13,239 nucleotides of DNA from Limnochordia bacterium (GCA_007116995.1 SKHL01000154.1:1-13239), one strand, 5' to 3'. Positions 1 to 6,962 are shown, numbered from the stretch's first letter. Made by a program: numbers and translations. Notes: generated by a model from the letters alone, not told the origin.

Positions 1-72
1 ATTGGCGATTTTGCGGATCCCCCTGGAATCTATCATACCCAGCTTGATTTCACTTTGGTGCCCCAGTTATGA
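1..72 (+). CDS. 3' end of a gene, possible secreted beta-rich subunit (partial)
   Basis: An open frame runs from base 1 to a TGA at 70-72, giving 23 residues that end in DPPGIYHTQLDFTLVPQL. The alternating hydrophobic pattern after a Gly-x-Tyr resembles the last strand of Ig-like or pilin-type subunits, which often end with a G-Y-x-x-x-L-x-F-x-L pattern. The TGA overlaps the ATG of the chaperone gene (ATGA at 69-72), so the two are translationally coupled. A chaperone immediately downstream is consistent with a surface subunit, but 23 residues cannot establish function. That the frame is coding is likely from the overlap; its identity is inference. Confidence 0.55.
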   Translation: MGDFADPPGIYHTQLDFTLVPQL

Positions 73-773
73 TCCGCTGTGGGCTAATTGGGGTTTGTCT
101 TGGGCTACTTTTGCTTTTTTGCCTACCGTCCCAGGCTAGCATTGTTGTTTCGCCGGTTGTGATCGATGCCTATGACATCCAGCTGCATCAGACCATCACC
201 ATCCAAGTGAGTAATCTCGGTGAAGATAAACAATCGGTGGAAGTAGCTTGGGGTTGGTTTGATCAGGATGAGCAAGGAGCTGTAGTGATTTCACGTGACC
301 CACAGGCTCAAAAACAAGCCCAACAGTGGATGAAATGTTCTCCTACGCGCTTCCAGATTGAACCTGGGGCTACAGAGTTAATTCGCGCTAGTATTCACAA
401 TATTGACTTTACAGCCATCTATCCAGTGATGTTTATTACTACTATCCAGGACGGTATGCGCGCACACCAAGCTGTGCTATTTTTGCTATCGACAAATAAG
501 CCTAAGGTAGCCATAGAAGTAGGCGAGGCCTACTGGGAGGAGGATCTCTTAATGGTGGAATTACGCAACCCTGCTACTGTTCATCAAGGTATCCGTGGAG
601 TGATTGAATTCTTCGATGGCCAGGATACATTAGTCAGTCTAGCAGAGATACCACTACGACGGCTATTACCTGGGAGACGTAGATCGTTATTGATCAGTGT
701 ACCTGATCAAACCCATATGCTAGATATTGTTAGTCCCTACCTTCCCCAAGAGCGAGTGCGTATTTCTCGATGA
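69..773 (+). CDS. Periplasmic PapD-like fimbrial chaperone
   Basis: A 234-residue exported protein. Residues 1-23 form a signal peptide (long Leu-rich core, cleavage likely after PSQA). The mature part begins SIVVSPVVID and continues with a two-domain Ig-like pattern. The first domain (about 24-135) contains the chaperone-type stretch SPTRFQIEPGATELIRASI followed by a Y-P-V-x-F strand, as in pilus chaperones of the PapD superfamily. A second beta domain (about 140-230) includes NPATVHQGIRGVIEFF. Family members bind secreted beta-sandwich subunits in the periplasm and hand them to an outer-membrane partner. The anchoring Arg and Lys of classical PapD (Arg8, Lys112) are not obvious, so this is a divergent member. 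It overlaps the genes on both sides by ATGA, indicating one operon with a possible subunit upstream and a possible outer-membrane protein downstream. Confidence 0.7.
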   Translation: MIRCGLIGVCLGLLLLFCLPSQASIVVSPVVIDAYDIQLHQTITIQVSNLGEDKQSVEVAWGWFDQDEQGAVVISRDPQAQKQAQQWMKCSPTRFQIEPGATELIRASIHNIDFTAIYPVMFITTIQDGMRAHQAVLFLLSTNKPKVAIEVGEAYWEEDLLMVELRNPATVHQGIRGVIEFFDGQDTLVSLAEIPLRRLLPGRRRSLLISVPDQTHMLDIVSPYLPQERVRISR

Positions 774-2914
774 AGTGTGGGATAGTCTTGTGTCTAGTAT
801 GGATATTGATCACTCCTTGGGTACAAGGTCAGAGTCAACCTCAGCTGTCAGCCCATCCAGCTATTCCTGGTGAAACAGTGAAGTATGGACAACAGATTGA
901 GTTATGGTCCCATGGACCGTGGGCCTTGGATGTGAGCACAGATCTGTTTGACTCTGCTATCCTATGGGATGGAAGGTGGAAGCCCATGCCCCTGCGTCTA
1001 TCTAGTAAACATTCCCAGCAGGAAAATACCCAATTCGCCATTGCCATTACCACTCCTTGGGATGGACCGGGCTCCTATAGCACGAGTTTTTCTATTCAGT
1101 GGGTCAAGGGAGTTTTACTTATTTACTATGTTGATGACGAGACTCTTTATCTATTGCCCCTGGGTTCCCATGAATTCCGGGTGATTTGGGGGCTTGACCA
1201 GCAGATGCTGGTCCCTGGAGATTGGGTTTGCTATCCGCTGGACGATTATTTGGATATAACGGTAGTCTTCCAAGAGACGACTATCTGGGAGCAGCGTAGT
1301 GAGCCTACTCTTACTGGGATGAATCAGGTTGGTGCTGGAGATAGCATCCGCTGGCTACAGCAGGGAATAGCGCCTATTGTTGGCGAAGTCTATTCTCTGG
1401 ATCTAGAGGTTGCCAGTAAATCCTGGGATCAGCTGTTATATCTGGAGTTTTGTTCGTCTTTGTTACCGATGGATGCTTGGATGATCAACGGAGAGCAGGT
1501 GGAACTAAGGCAAGAACAGGGCTATTACCGAATAGATGGCCAACCAGACCTGGGAGTCGGACCTTTTCGTGTCCAGGGCCAGGTAATGCCCTTGATTGTG
1601 GCCAATAGTGATCCAGCATGGGTTCGAGCCTTCTGGGGCGAGAGTAGCTGTTTCATTCAGGGTCCGGTGAAACGAGGATGGTTTGGAGATCAAGGGATGG
1701 GGATTGTCAAGGTTGTGGCTGATGATATGTCCCTAGCCTATCATCGATTTCTTTTACCTGATGGCCGTGTGGCCTTCAGCGATTCCCAGGGCATATTGGT
1801 ATTTCGCGATGATCCTGGTCTTACCCGATTAATTAGTTTAGATCGAGATTATGATCCGATTTGGTTAAATCTAAGATCCAACCAGATCAGTCACATTTTC
1901 TTGGATCTGAGTGAGGCTGAACCGAATCGAAGTATGCGAGCAATCTGGGATTTAAGCTGGGATGAAGAGCTATTGTGGCAATTTGGTGTCTACGGATCCT
2001 CGGTGCAGTGGGTGGTTGGGGGAGTACCTTGGCAGATTCAAGGAGACAGCAGCATCCGTCTGGACATGGCCGGACGCGAATACCAAGCTTCCCTTAGCTA
2101 TACTGCCCTGGATAGGGATTCGAGGCTCTCGTTGCAGCTAACACCTGCCGGATATTCAGAGCAAGCTTCACTGGGTCAATGGCTGTGGCAGGGAAGCAAT
2201 TGGCAATGGACTGGCCAATATACTCAAAGATCCGTTCAGTTTCACACCTATGTTGACGGAAGTAGGCTTTCACCGAGATGGAATATGGGTATGGATATTG
2301 GTAGAACCTGGCGGTTACGAATCCGAGATGGCAATCTATCTGTCTACCGAACAACGGGGCGTTTCGCTGCAGGTATATTCTACCAGCGGCATAAACCCCC
2401 TAATCTCTGGCTACGTGATCAGCCTAGTGGATGGCAATTAAGCGTGAAACCTACTAGCTGGCGGATCCAAGGTCCCCTTCCATGGGGAAGAGCACCCTCA
2501 CTACTCACACTTTCTCGGTCTAGGTCGGGAGACGTAGCAGGTAATATTCATTATGGTCACAATCAGGAATATCAGTTAGAGATAGAACAGCGATCCCAGC
2601 AGCTCTATCTCGGTCTAAAAAACCAACGCTATATCCCTTTATCTTGGGCTGATCTGTCCTGGCAGATTGCAGCTGTTCATAGTGAAGGGATCTGGCAAAC
2701 AGAGCTAGTGTCCCATCTATGCAAGCCATTATTTCCGGGAGGAGAGGTCACTGTCATGGGCGGAAACCAGTGGGCTAGAGGTCGTAGTCAAGCTCTTTAT
2801 GGCTGGGATGTTTCCCTGGATCTAGGCAGCGTAGGACAAGCGTCCTTAGGATGGAGTTCAAGGGAGGGAGTCCATGTGCGCTGGGGAGTAGCTCTCGTAT
2901 CTGTTGAACAATAA
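770..2914 (+). CDS. Trp-rich secreted protein, possible usher-like outer-membrane barrel
   Basis: A 714-residue protein with a signal peptide (residues 1-20, cleavage probably after VQG). It starts at an ATG overlapping the chaperone stop. Residues 25-110 look like a beta-sandwich. Residues about 110-290 are further beta-rich sequence. Residues about 295-370 resemble a small carboxypeptidase-regulatory-like domain (G-P-V-K-R-G-W, then L-P-D-G-R-V-A-F-S-D). From about 390 to the end there are many short amphipathic strands with alternating aromatic residues and polar turns, as in an outer-membrane barrel. By hand count about 40 residues are Trp, which is very high. The position after a chaperone suggests an usher-like role in exporting subunits, but the protein is shorter than classical fimbrial ushers (about 800-850) and I do not recognise their motifs. 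The gene is real; the function is inferred. Confidence 0.6.
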   Translation: MKCGIVLCLVWILITPWVQGQSQPQLSAHPAIPGETVKYGQQIELWSHGPWALDVSTDLFDSAILWDGRWKPMPLRLSSKHSQQENTQFAIAITTPWDGPGSYSTSFSIQWVKGVLLIYYVDDETLYLLPLGSHEFRVIWGLDQQMLVPGDWVCYPLDDYLDITVVFQETTIWEQRSEPTLTGMNQVGAGDSIRWLQQGIAPIVGEVYSLDLEVASKSWDQLLYLEFCSSLLPMDAWMINGEQVELRQEQGYYRIDGQPDLGVGPFRVQGQVMPLIVANSDPAWVRAFWGESSCFIQGPVKRGWFGDQGMGIVKVVADDMSLAYHRFLLPDGRVAFSDSQGILVFRDDPGLTRLISLDRDYDPIWLNLRSNQISHIFLDLSEAEPNRSMRAIWDLSWDEELLWQFGVYGSSVQWVVGGVPWQIQGDSSIRLDMAGREYQASLSYTALDRDSRLSLQLTPAGYSEQASLGQWLWQGSNWQWTGQYTQRSVQFHTYVDGSRLSPRWNMGMDIGRTWRLRIRDGNLSVYRTTGRFAAGIFYQRHKPPNLWLRDQPSGWQLSVKPTSWRIQGPLPWGRAPSLLTLSRSRSGDVAGNIHYGHNQEYQLEIEQRSQQLYLGLKNQRYIPLSWADLSWQIAAVHSEGIWQTELVSHLCKPLFPGGEVTVMGGNQWARGRSQALYGWDVSLDLGSVGQASLGWSSREGVHVRWGVALVSVEQ

Positions 2915-2959
2915 AGAACCACCCCGACGAAAATATATCGGGGTGGTTCTTTATTGTTC
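2906..2959. terminator. Bidirectional intrinsic terminator, 22-bp perfect stem
   Basis: Bases 2906-2927 are the exact reverse complement of 2938-2959, with a 10-nt loop at 2928-2937. The GC-rich core (AACCACCCCGA with its partner) is flanked on both strands by CTTTATTG, and on the plus strand a further CTTTTT follows. It sits between two convergent genes and contains the TAA stop of the upstream one (2912-2914), so it very likely ends both transcripts. Confidence 0.9.
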
Positions 2960-2963
2960 CTTT

Positions 2964-3776
2964 TTATAGCAATCCGAAGGCTCTACGAGTGTAACTAATC
3001 CGATTAATGACTAGCCCTTCGGGTATTTCAATTATCCCTAAGCTGAGTGCTACTGTATCTTCAAACTGTTGACTATTATACGTAAGATCGAGGATAAGAT
3101 CACCTGTTACCTGAATGCGATCCTGATCCAAAGAATACGTGACATTTTCCAGTCTACATTCGTTGATGGTAACCTCATTAAAGTCATCTTCGAGGACAGC
3201 GATGAACAAGAGGTTGTTTGAGTAATAGTATACACTGGTTTCGGTCGGAATAATGATAGTCTCAGCGAATAAATCTCGGAGCTTGAGAAAGGAGTTACTG
3301 CCGATACTATCAATAAACCGATCTACTAATTCCATGCCATTGGTTGCTGGATTTTGGTATACATAAGTAGAATCAAGCTGTCGAGTTATCCCTGTAATTA
3401 TCCATTGTTCGCCTGTCCATTTATCTCCGGTTTTCTCTATGCTTATTTCGATGTTACTGACATCTGTGTAGAGCTCTTGATCTTTAATCAATTGCAAGTA
3501 GAGATCGGCATCAACAATAATATGTGTGTCTGTGCTTGTTCGGCTTCGTTCCACGATTTCTGCATCTTGGACATCATCAAAGCTGCCAATAAAATCTTCT
3601 AGCTGTTCATCAAGGATTGGATCTAAGGTCTCCGCATCTCCTGTTTTTAAGGAGCTCTCCAGATCAGCTAAAACCTGATCTACTTGCTCGTGATTACTTA
3701 GTGGTGTTGGTTTTAGTTGGTAACACCCCGTCATTAGCACTACGACAGCAAGAATTAACCATATGTTTTTTTTCAT
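2964..3776 (-). CDS. Lipoprotein with two similar alpha+beta halves
   Basis: A 270-residue lipoprotein precursor. It has two Lys residues, a hydrophobic core and a lipobox LMTGC with the lipidated Cys at residue 18. The mature protein falls into two parts of similar plan. Each begins with a helix (VDQVLADLESSLKTGDAETL at about 32-51; ELVDRFIDSIGSNSFLKLRD further on) and continues with several beta strands, ending in W-I-I-T-G-I and V-I-N-R-I-S-Y. This resembles a tandem of NTF2/SnoaL-like folds, common in Firmicutes lipoproteins of unknown function, but the fold is inferred by eye. The start is supported by AAAGGAGAGGG seven bases upstream. The gene is monocistronic, divergent from the kinase operon and convergent with the operon ending at 2914. 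No specific function can be assigned. Confidence 0.8.
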   Translation of the reverse strand: MKKNIWLILAVVVLMTGCYQLKPTPLSNHEQVDQVLADLESSLKTGDAETLDPILDEQLEDFIGSFDDVQDAEIVERSRTSTDTHIIVDADLYLQLIKDQELYTDVSNIEISIEKTGDKWTGEQWIITGITRQLDSTYVYQNPATNGMELVDRFIDSIGSNSFLKLRDLFAETIIIPTETSVYYYSNNLLFIAVLEDDFNEVTINECRLENVTYSLDQDRIQVTGDLILDLTYNSQQFEDTVALSLGIIEIPEGLVINRISYTRRAFGLL

Positions 3777-3863
3777 AGCCCTCTCCTTTCCATCCCCCTA
3801 TGCTTAGTATATAAGAAGAACTGATATAATTTTATCCACCACAAGTCCCATTTTTCTAGGACT
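3777..3863. promoter_or_regulatory. Divergent intergenic region with candidate -10 boxes on both strands
   Basis: On the plus strand a perfect TATAAT lies at 3825-3830, about 34 bases before the ATG of a possible small ORF. On the minus strand TATACT (plus-strand AGTATA, 3806-3811) lies upstream of the lipoprotein gene. Neither has a convincing -35 box at 16-18 bases, so these are weak calls. Confidence 0.3.
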
Positions 3864-4007
3864 ATGTATCTAAATCCAACAGAATTAGGATATCTTGTGG
3901 ATAGAAAATCTGCTTTAAACTGGGAATTAGCCCAGATAGTGATCATAGAAGTAAACCTTTTCCCACCCAGAAAACAGGAAATTGCATTAGCAGGTATTTG
4001 GCAATAA
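3864..4007 (+). CDS. Possible small protein of 47 residues
   Basis: An ATG at 3864 opens a frame of 47 residues (MYLNPTELGYLVDRKSALNW followed by a hydrophobic stretch AQIVIIEVNLF and ending AGIWQ), closed by TAA at 4005-4007. Composition looks protein-like and it fills most of the gap before the kinase gene, 52 bases away. A perfect TATAAT lies at 3825-3830. Against it, the ribosome site is poor (only CTAGG three bases before the ATG) and I recognise no family. It may be a small regulator encoded ahead of the two-component pair, or a chance frame. Confidence 0.35.
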   Translation: MYLNPTELGYLVDRKSALNWELAQIVIIEVNLFPPRKQEIALAGIWQ

Positions 4008-4025
4008 ATACGGAAATGTTAATAT
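3998..4025 (+). promoter_or_regulatory. Candidate promoter for the degS-degU operon
   Basis: TTGGCA (3998-4003, five of six matches to the -35 consensus), a 16-base spacer, then TAATAT (4020-4025, four of six). It lies 35 bases before the GTG start of the kinase gene. It overlaps the end of the possible small ORF, so if that ORF is real the operon may have two promoters. Confidence 0.3.
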
Positions 4026-4059
4026 TAGGTAGATAGTAATAACGCGAGAAAGGCCATAG

Positions 4060-5247
4060 GTGGAGAAGATGGTACAACGAGTCCTCGATACAAGTTTAGT
4101 AGAACAGATTCTCCAAAACACCATGAGTACGCTAGAGGCCAGTAAGGAGCAGATGTTTGATATTGTTGAATCTGCTCGAACAGAATACCAGCGTATTAAA
4201 GCGGAAATGGATGATTTGAAGGCTGATTTCCAACAGCTCATTCAGCAGCAAGACAAATTAGAGCTTGCCTTTAGGCAAACCCGGTTGCGGTTGGCAGAGG
4301 TTAGTAAAAATTTTCAGTTGTATAGTGAAGAGGATAAACGTAAGGTGTATGAGCAAGCAGATGCCATTCGTGAGCAACTCACTATCGCTCGTGAGCGAGA
4401 AAAGTATCTACATAAACGCCGTAGTGAACAGGAGCAGAACTTAAGGCGGGTTGCTTCATTAGTCGAAAAAGCGGAGCAGTTAGTTTCCCAGATGGGGGTA
4501 GCTCTATCGTTTCTAAGTGGAAATTTAGAGGAAGTAAGTGCACAACTAGAGGGGCTTAATGCTCGATACCAGTTAGGGCAAAAGATTATTCGGGCTCAGG
4601 AAGAAGAACGAAAGCGAGTTGCCCGTGAGATTCATGATGGTCCAGCGCAGGATATGGCCAACGTTGTTTTAAAAGCAGAGATTTGCGAAAAGATGCATCA
4701 AGCTGGTAGTAGTAAAGAATTAATAGCCGAACTTGCTGATCTAAAGGTAGCGGTTAAGTCTAGCTTGCAGGAGGTACGCAAGATAATCTATAATTTAAGA
4801 CCAATGGCTTTGGATGACCTAGGACTTGTGCCAGCAGTAAAACGTTTCTTAGAAGACTTGCAGGAACAAACAGGGATCACTGTGAAGGTTCTTGTCATCG
4901 GGAAGGAAACAAGAATCGATTCCACGATAGAAGTTGCTATTTTTCGGGTGGTGCAAGAGGCTCTCAATAACTGTCGTAAATATGCCAAAGCGACAAAGGT
5001 TTCGGTCAAGATAGAGTTTATGCCAGAACAAATTAATGTTCGGATTGAGGATAATGGAATTGGATTCGATCTTGAGAAGGTAAGGGAAGGTTTGATAGAG
5101 GGCGATCACTTTGGACTCTTTGGTATGCAAGAGAGGATGGAATTGTTAGATGGTAGTTTAAACATTCAAACAGGTGTGGGTAAGGGGACAAAGATTGGGA
5201 TCACCATTCCGTTGGATGTTGCTGATGGAGGGATAAAGGGTGGATAA
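4060..5247 (+). CDS. degS: DegS-type sensor histidine kinase
   Basis: A 395-residue cytoplasmic kinase with no membrane segment, close to the usual DegS length. Residues about 10-180 are a long coiled coil (the DegS sensor region), rich in Glu, Gln and Arg. The HisKA_3 dimerisation domain follows with EERKRVAREIHDGPAQDMA; the phosphorylated His is residue 192 counted from the GTG. The N-L-R-P-M-A-L-D-D-L-G-L motif comes next, then an HATPase domain with VVQEALNNCRKYAKA (N box), EDNGIGFD (G1) and HFGLFGMQERME (G2). It should autophosphorylate and pass phosphate to the regulator encoded next, whose start overlaps its end by 8 bases. The start is ambiguous: GTG at 4060 has GAGAAAGG seven bases upstream, ATG at 4069 has AGGTGG five bases upstream. 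Confidence 0.93.
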   Translation: MEKMVQRVLDTSLVEQILQNTMSTLEASKEQMFDIVESARTEYQRIKAEMDDLKADFQQLIQQQDKLELAFRQTRLRLAEVSKNFQLYSEEDKRKVYEQADAIREQLTIAREREKYLHKRRSEQEQNLRRVASLVEKAEQLVSQMGVALSFLSGNLEEVSAQLEGLNARYQLGQKIIRAQEEERKRVAREIHDGPAQDMANVVLKAEICEKMHQAGSSKELIAELADLKVAVKSSLQEVRKIIYNLRPMALDDLGLVPAVKRFLEDLQEQTGITVKVLVIGKETRIDSTIEVAIFRVVQEALNNCRKYAKATKVSVKIEFMPEQINVRIEDNGIGFDLEKVREGLIEGDHFGLFGMQERMELLDGSLNIQTGVGKGTKIGITIPLDVADGGIKGG

Positions 5248-5926
5248 TAGGATACGTGTGCTAATCGCAGATGATCATACTCTGCTCCGGCAAGGATTAG
5301 TGAAATTACTAGAGCTTGACGCGGAGATAGAGGTGGTAGGGCAGGCCGTTAATGGCAGAAGTGCTGTGGATTTAGTCGGAGAGTTAACTCCTGATGTGGT
5401 ATTGATGGATATTAATATGCCGGGACTAAACGGCATTGAGGCAACTCGTCAAATTCGCCAAGACTATCCTCACACGTCTGTATTAGCCTTAACTATTCAT
5501 GATGATGAAGAATATATTGCTGAGATGATTCGAGCTGGAGCCAGAGGATATATTCTTAAAGATAGCGAGCCAAGTAGTGTGATCGCAGCGATTAGCCGGG
5601 TCGCTGGTGGGGAGTCATTCTTTCCGTCTAACTTAATGGAAAAGGTAATGGAGCGGTTCCACCGTCTAGTAGCAATAAATACGGAAGATTATTCGTCAGT
5701 AGAGCCTATCCTTCCAGGATTTGAGGAACTAACAAAACGCGAGCTAGAAGTAATTCAGTGCATCGTTAATGGCATGAGTAACAAGGAAATTGCTAGCAGT
5801 CTCTTTATTAGTGAAAAAACAGTGAAGAACCATGTCACAAATCTGTTGCGTAAGCTCGACGTGTTAGATCGAACACAAGCGGCCGTTTATGCGGTACAGC
5901 ATGGATTAGTAAAAGCCGGAGATTAA
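5240..5926 (+). CDS. degU: DegU-type response regulator (NarL/LuxR family)
   Basis: A 228-residue response regulator. The receiver domain (about 4-120) has the acidic pair Asp11-Asp12, the phospho-acceptor Asp57 in VVLMDINMPG and the Lys of GYILKDSE. A linker leads to a LuxR-type helix-turn-helix (about 160-225) with LTKRELEVIQCIVNGMSNKEIASSLFISEKTVKNHV, split here only by domain order. It would bind DNA as a phospho-dimer under control of the adjacent kinase. Translation starts at GTG with GGAGGGA about eight bases upstream, inside the end of the kinase gene. The stop shares a TTAA with the convergent HD gene. DegU homologues govern motility, exoprotein and biofilm genes; control of the nearby pilus operon is possible but unproven. 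Confidence 0.93.
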   Translation: MDNRIRVLIADDHTLLRQGLVKLLELDAEIEVVGQAVNGRSAVDLVGELTPDVVLMDINMPGLNGIEATRQIRQDYPHTSVLALTIHDDEEYIAEMIRAGARGYILKDSEPSSVIAAISRVAGGESFFPSNLMEKVMERFHRLVAINTEDYSSVEPILPGFEELTKRELEVIQCIVNGMSNKEIASSLFISEKTVKNHVTNLLRKLDVLDRTQAAVYAVQHGLVKAGD

Positions 5927-5936
5927 GCCCCGGCTT
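5911..5936. terminator. Small hairpin over the convergent degU and HD gene stops
   Basis: AAGCCGG (5913-5919) pairs with CCGGCTT (5930-5936) around a 10-base loop that holds both stop codons. Read on the minus strand the stem runs into CTTTTAC, a short T-run; on the plus strand it is followed by the weaker TTCTGCTGTTTGTTT. It could terminate both genes, best on the minus strand. The stem is only 7 bp. Confidence 0.45.
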
Positions 5937-6624
5937 CTGCTGTTTGTTTCACTGCTTCTAGATGCCCTAATAGCTCTAATCCATTGATCACAAGACGAAA
6001 GCGATAACCTAATAATGTGGCTGCAGTTTTGCACATTTCCATCCGTTTAATATATATTTCGAAATAGTCCATGACCTGACATATGGATTGATCAAACTTG
6101 ATATCTAAGGTAATAGTTTTTTTCATCTTATCCACGGATAAGTCTGTGTCTAAAATAGCCAGGTTGACTCGGTCGTGAATATCGGGTGGACCTGGTTTTG
6201 TACGATGTACCCGGGTGCGGTGGGCATCGCTCTTATCAGCAATAATTAGCGCAGCAGTAATGGGACTTACAGCAGCTCCGACTTCCTCTTCATGGTTAGC
6301 AATGGCTGTGGTAATATCACAGACCTCAGCTAAATCCATTCCCATCGCTCGTAGCTCTGTATAGATGATATTGGCACCAGTTATGCCATGGTGTTTGCGA
6401 TTATGCATATTGCCCACATCATGGAGGTAGCCAGCAATAGCCCCTAATTCCACTGTGCGGGTATCGTAGCCGCAATCTTTTAGAATACGTGCAGTTAGTT
6501 TGGATACAAAGGAGACATGGCGTAGTCCATGCTCTGTATAGCCCCTAGCTTTCAAGTAATCCCAAGCTCGATTAACAAGCAACTTAAAAGTCGTGTTGTT
6601 GCGGATATCCTCGTAACGTATCAC
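5923..6624 (-). CDS. HD-domain phosphohydrolase
   Basis: A 233-residue soluble protein of the HD superfamily. Metal-binding residues are visible in order: His36 (GLRHVSFVS), His68-Asp69 (GYLHDVGN), His111 (IANHEEEVG) and Asp130 (ALIIADKSDAHR). The SDAHRTRV and DIHDRVNLA motifs mark a conserved clostridial HD family of unknown substrate, presumably a nucleotide or phosphate-ester hydrolase. It lacks the GYP motif of HD-GYP c-di-GMP phosphodiesterases. Translation starts at GTG (6622-6624) with AGGAGGG six bases upstream. It converges on degU with a 4-base overlap and diverges from the riboswitch-controlled pilus operon. Confidence 0.85.
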   Translation of the reverse strand: MIRYEDIRNNTTFKLLVNRAWDYLKARGYTEHGLRHVSFVSKLTARILKDCGYDTRTVELGAIAGYLHDVGNMHNRKHHGITGANIIYTELRAMGMDLAEVCDITTAIANHEEEVGAAVSPITAALIIADKSDAHRTRVHRTKPGPPDIHDRVNLAILDTDLSVDKMKKTITLDIKFDQSICQVMDYFEIYIKRMEMCKTAATLLGYRFRLVINGLELLGHLEAVKQTAEAGA

Positions 6625-6647
6625 AGCAATCCCTCCTTTTTTTACCT

Positions 6648-6653
6648 ATTATA
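6648..6653 (-). promoter_or_regulatory. Candidate -10 box for the HD gene
   Basis: The minus strand reads TATAAT (plus-strand ATTATA), a perfect -10 hexamer 24 bases before the GTG start. No good -35 hexamer is visible at 16-18 bases, so the call rests on the -10 box and its position. Confidence 0.4.
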
Positions 6654-6691
6654 CTCTCTTTCTGACATTAATGCTAGTGTTTGAGAAAGAT

Positions 6692-6708
6692 TATCAATTA
6701 GATTGATA
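6692..6708. repeat. 7-3-7 inverted repeat, possible operator
   Basis: TATCAAT, a TAG spacer, then ATTGATA: a perfect AT-rich dyad between the divergent HD gene and the pilus operon. It could be a regulator binding site for either promoter. No binding protein can be named from the sequence. Confidence 0.3.
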
Positions 6709-6756
6709 TTAAATTCTGTTCTTTTGGCTAGTTTGGCCGACTTTAGATGCAAAAAT

Positions 6757-6829
6757 AATGGACGTGTTATGCAAATAGTTAAGCGGGTCCTAGAAATCTT
6801 AGGACTATTGTCTGATAGGCATGTCCATT
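6757..6829. repeat. Nested inverted repeats upstream of the pilus promoter
   Basis: AATGGACGTG (6757-6766) pairs with CATGTCCATT (6820-6829), 10 bp with one G-U. Inside it GTCCTA (6787-6792) pairs with TAGGAC (6800-6805) around a 7-base loop. The right outer arm overlaps the candidate -35 box and is followed by a T-run. It may be a regulatory dyad or a structured element. No transposon ends are evident. Confidence 0.35.
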
Positions 6830-6844
6830 TTTGGATGATACAAT
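6816..6844 (+). promoter_or_regulatory. Extended -10 promoter of the Flp/Tad operon
   Basis: TAGGCA (6816-6821, four of six), a 17-base spacer, then TACAAT (6839-6844, five of six), with TG one base before the -10 hexamer (extended -10, TGATACAAT). Transcription would begin near 6851, about 10-20 bases before the riboswitch aptamer. Confidence 0.6.
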
Positions 6845-6861
6845 AAAGTCAGAAAATCACT

Positions 6862-6948
6862 CTGAAAAGGCAAACTTCCTGAAAGGGAGGGACGCAAAGC
6901 TACGGGTCTACGGTTAGGTAACTAACTAGGACCGCCGAGCTGCCGAAG
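6862..6948 (+). promoter_or_regulatory. Cyclic di-GMP-I (GEMM) riboswitch aptamer
   Basis: The conserved class I core is clear: GGCAAAC, a hairpin TTCCT-GAAA-GGGAG with a GNRA tetraloop, then GGGACGCAAAGCTACGGG, a second hairpin containing GGTTAGGTAACTAACTAGGACC, and the closing CCGAGCTGCC. This matches the GEMM-I consensus, which binds c-di-GMP between its two helices. It lies in the leader of the Flp prepilin gene and ahead of an intrinsic terminator, so it probably controls readthrough into the pilus operon. Whether ligand turns expression on or off is not settled by inspection. Confidence 0.95.
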
Positions 6949-6962
6949 ACAAATCGTCATTT

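Noticed and set aside
5923..6624. HD-GYP c-di-GMP phosphodiesterase next to the c-di-GMP riboswitch
   Set aside because: The HD residues are present but no GYP motif is seen, and the SDAHRTRV and DIHDRVN motifs fit a different clostridial HD family.
6757..6829. MITE or insertion sequence remnant
   Set aside because: The arms are short, no target-site duplication is seen and no transposase fragment is nearby.
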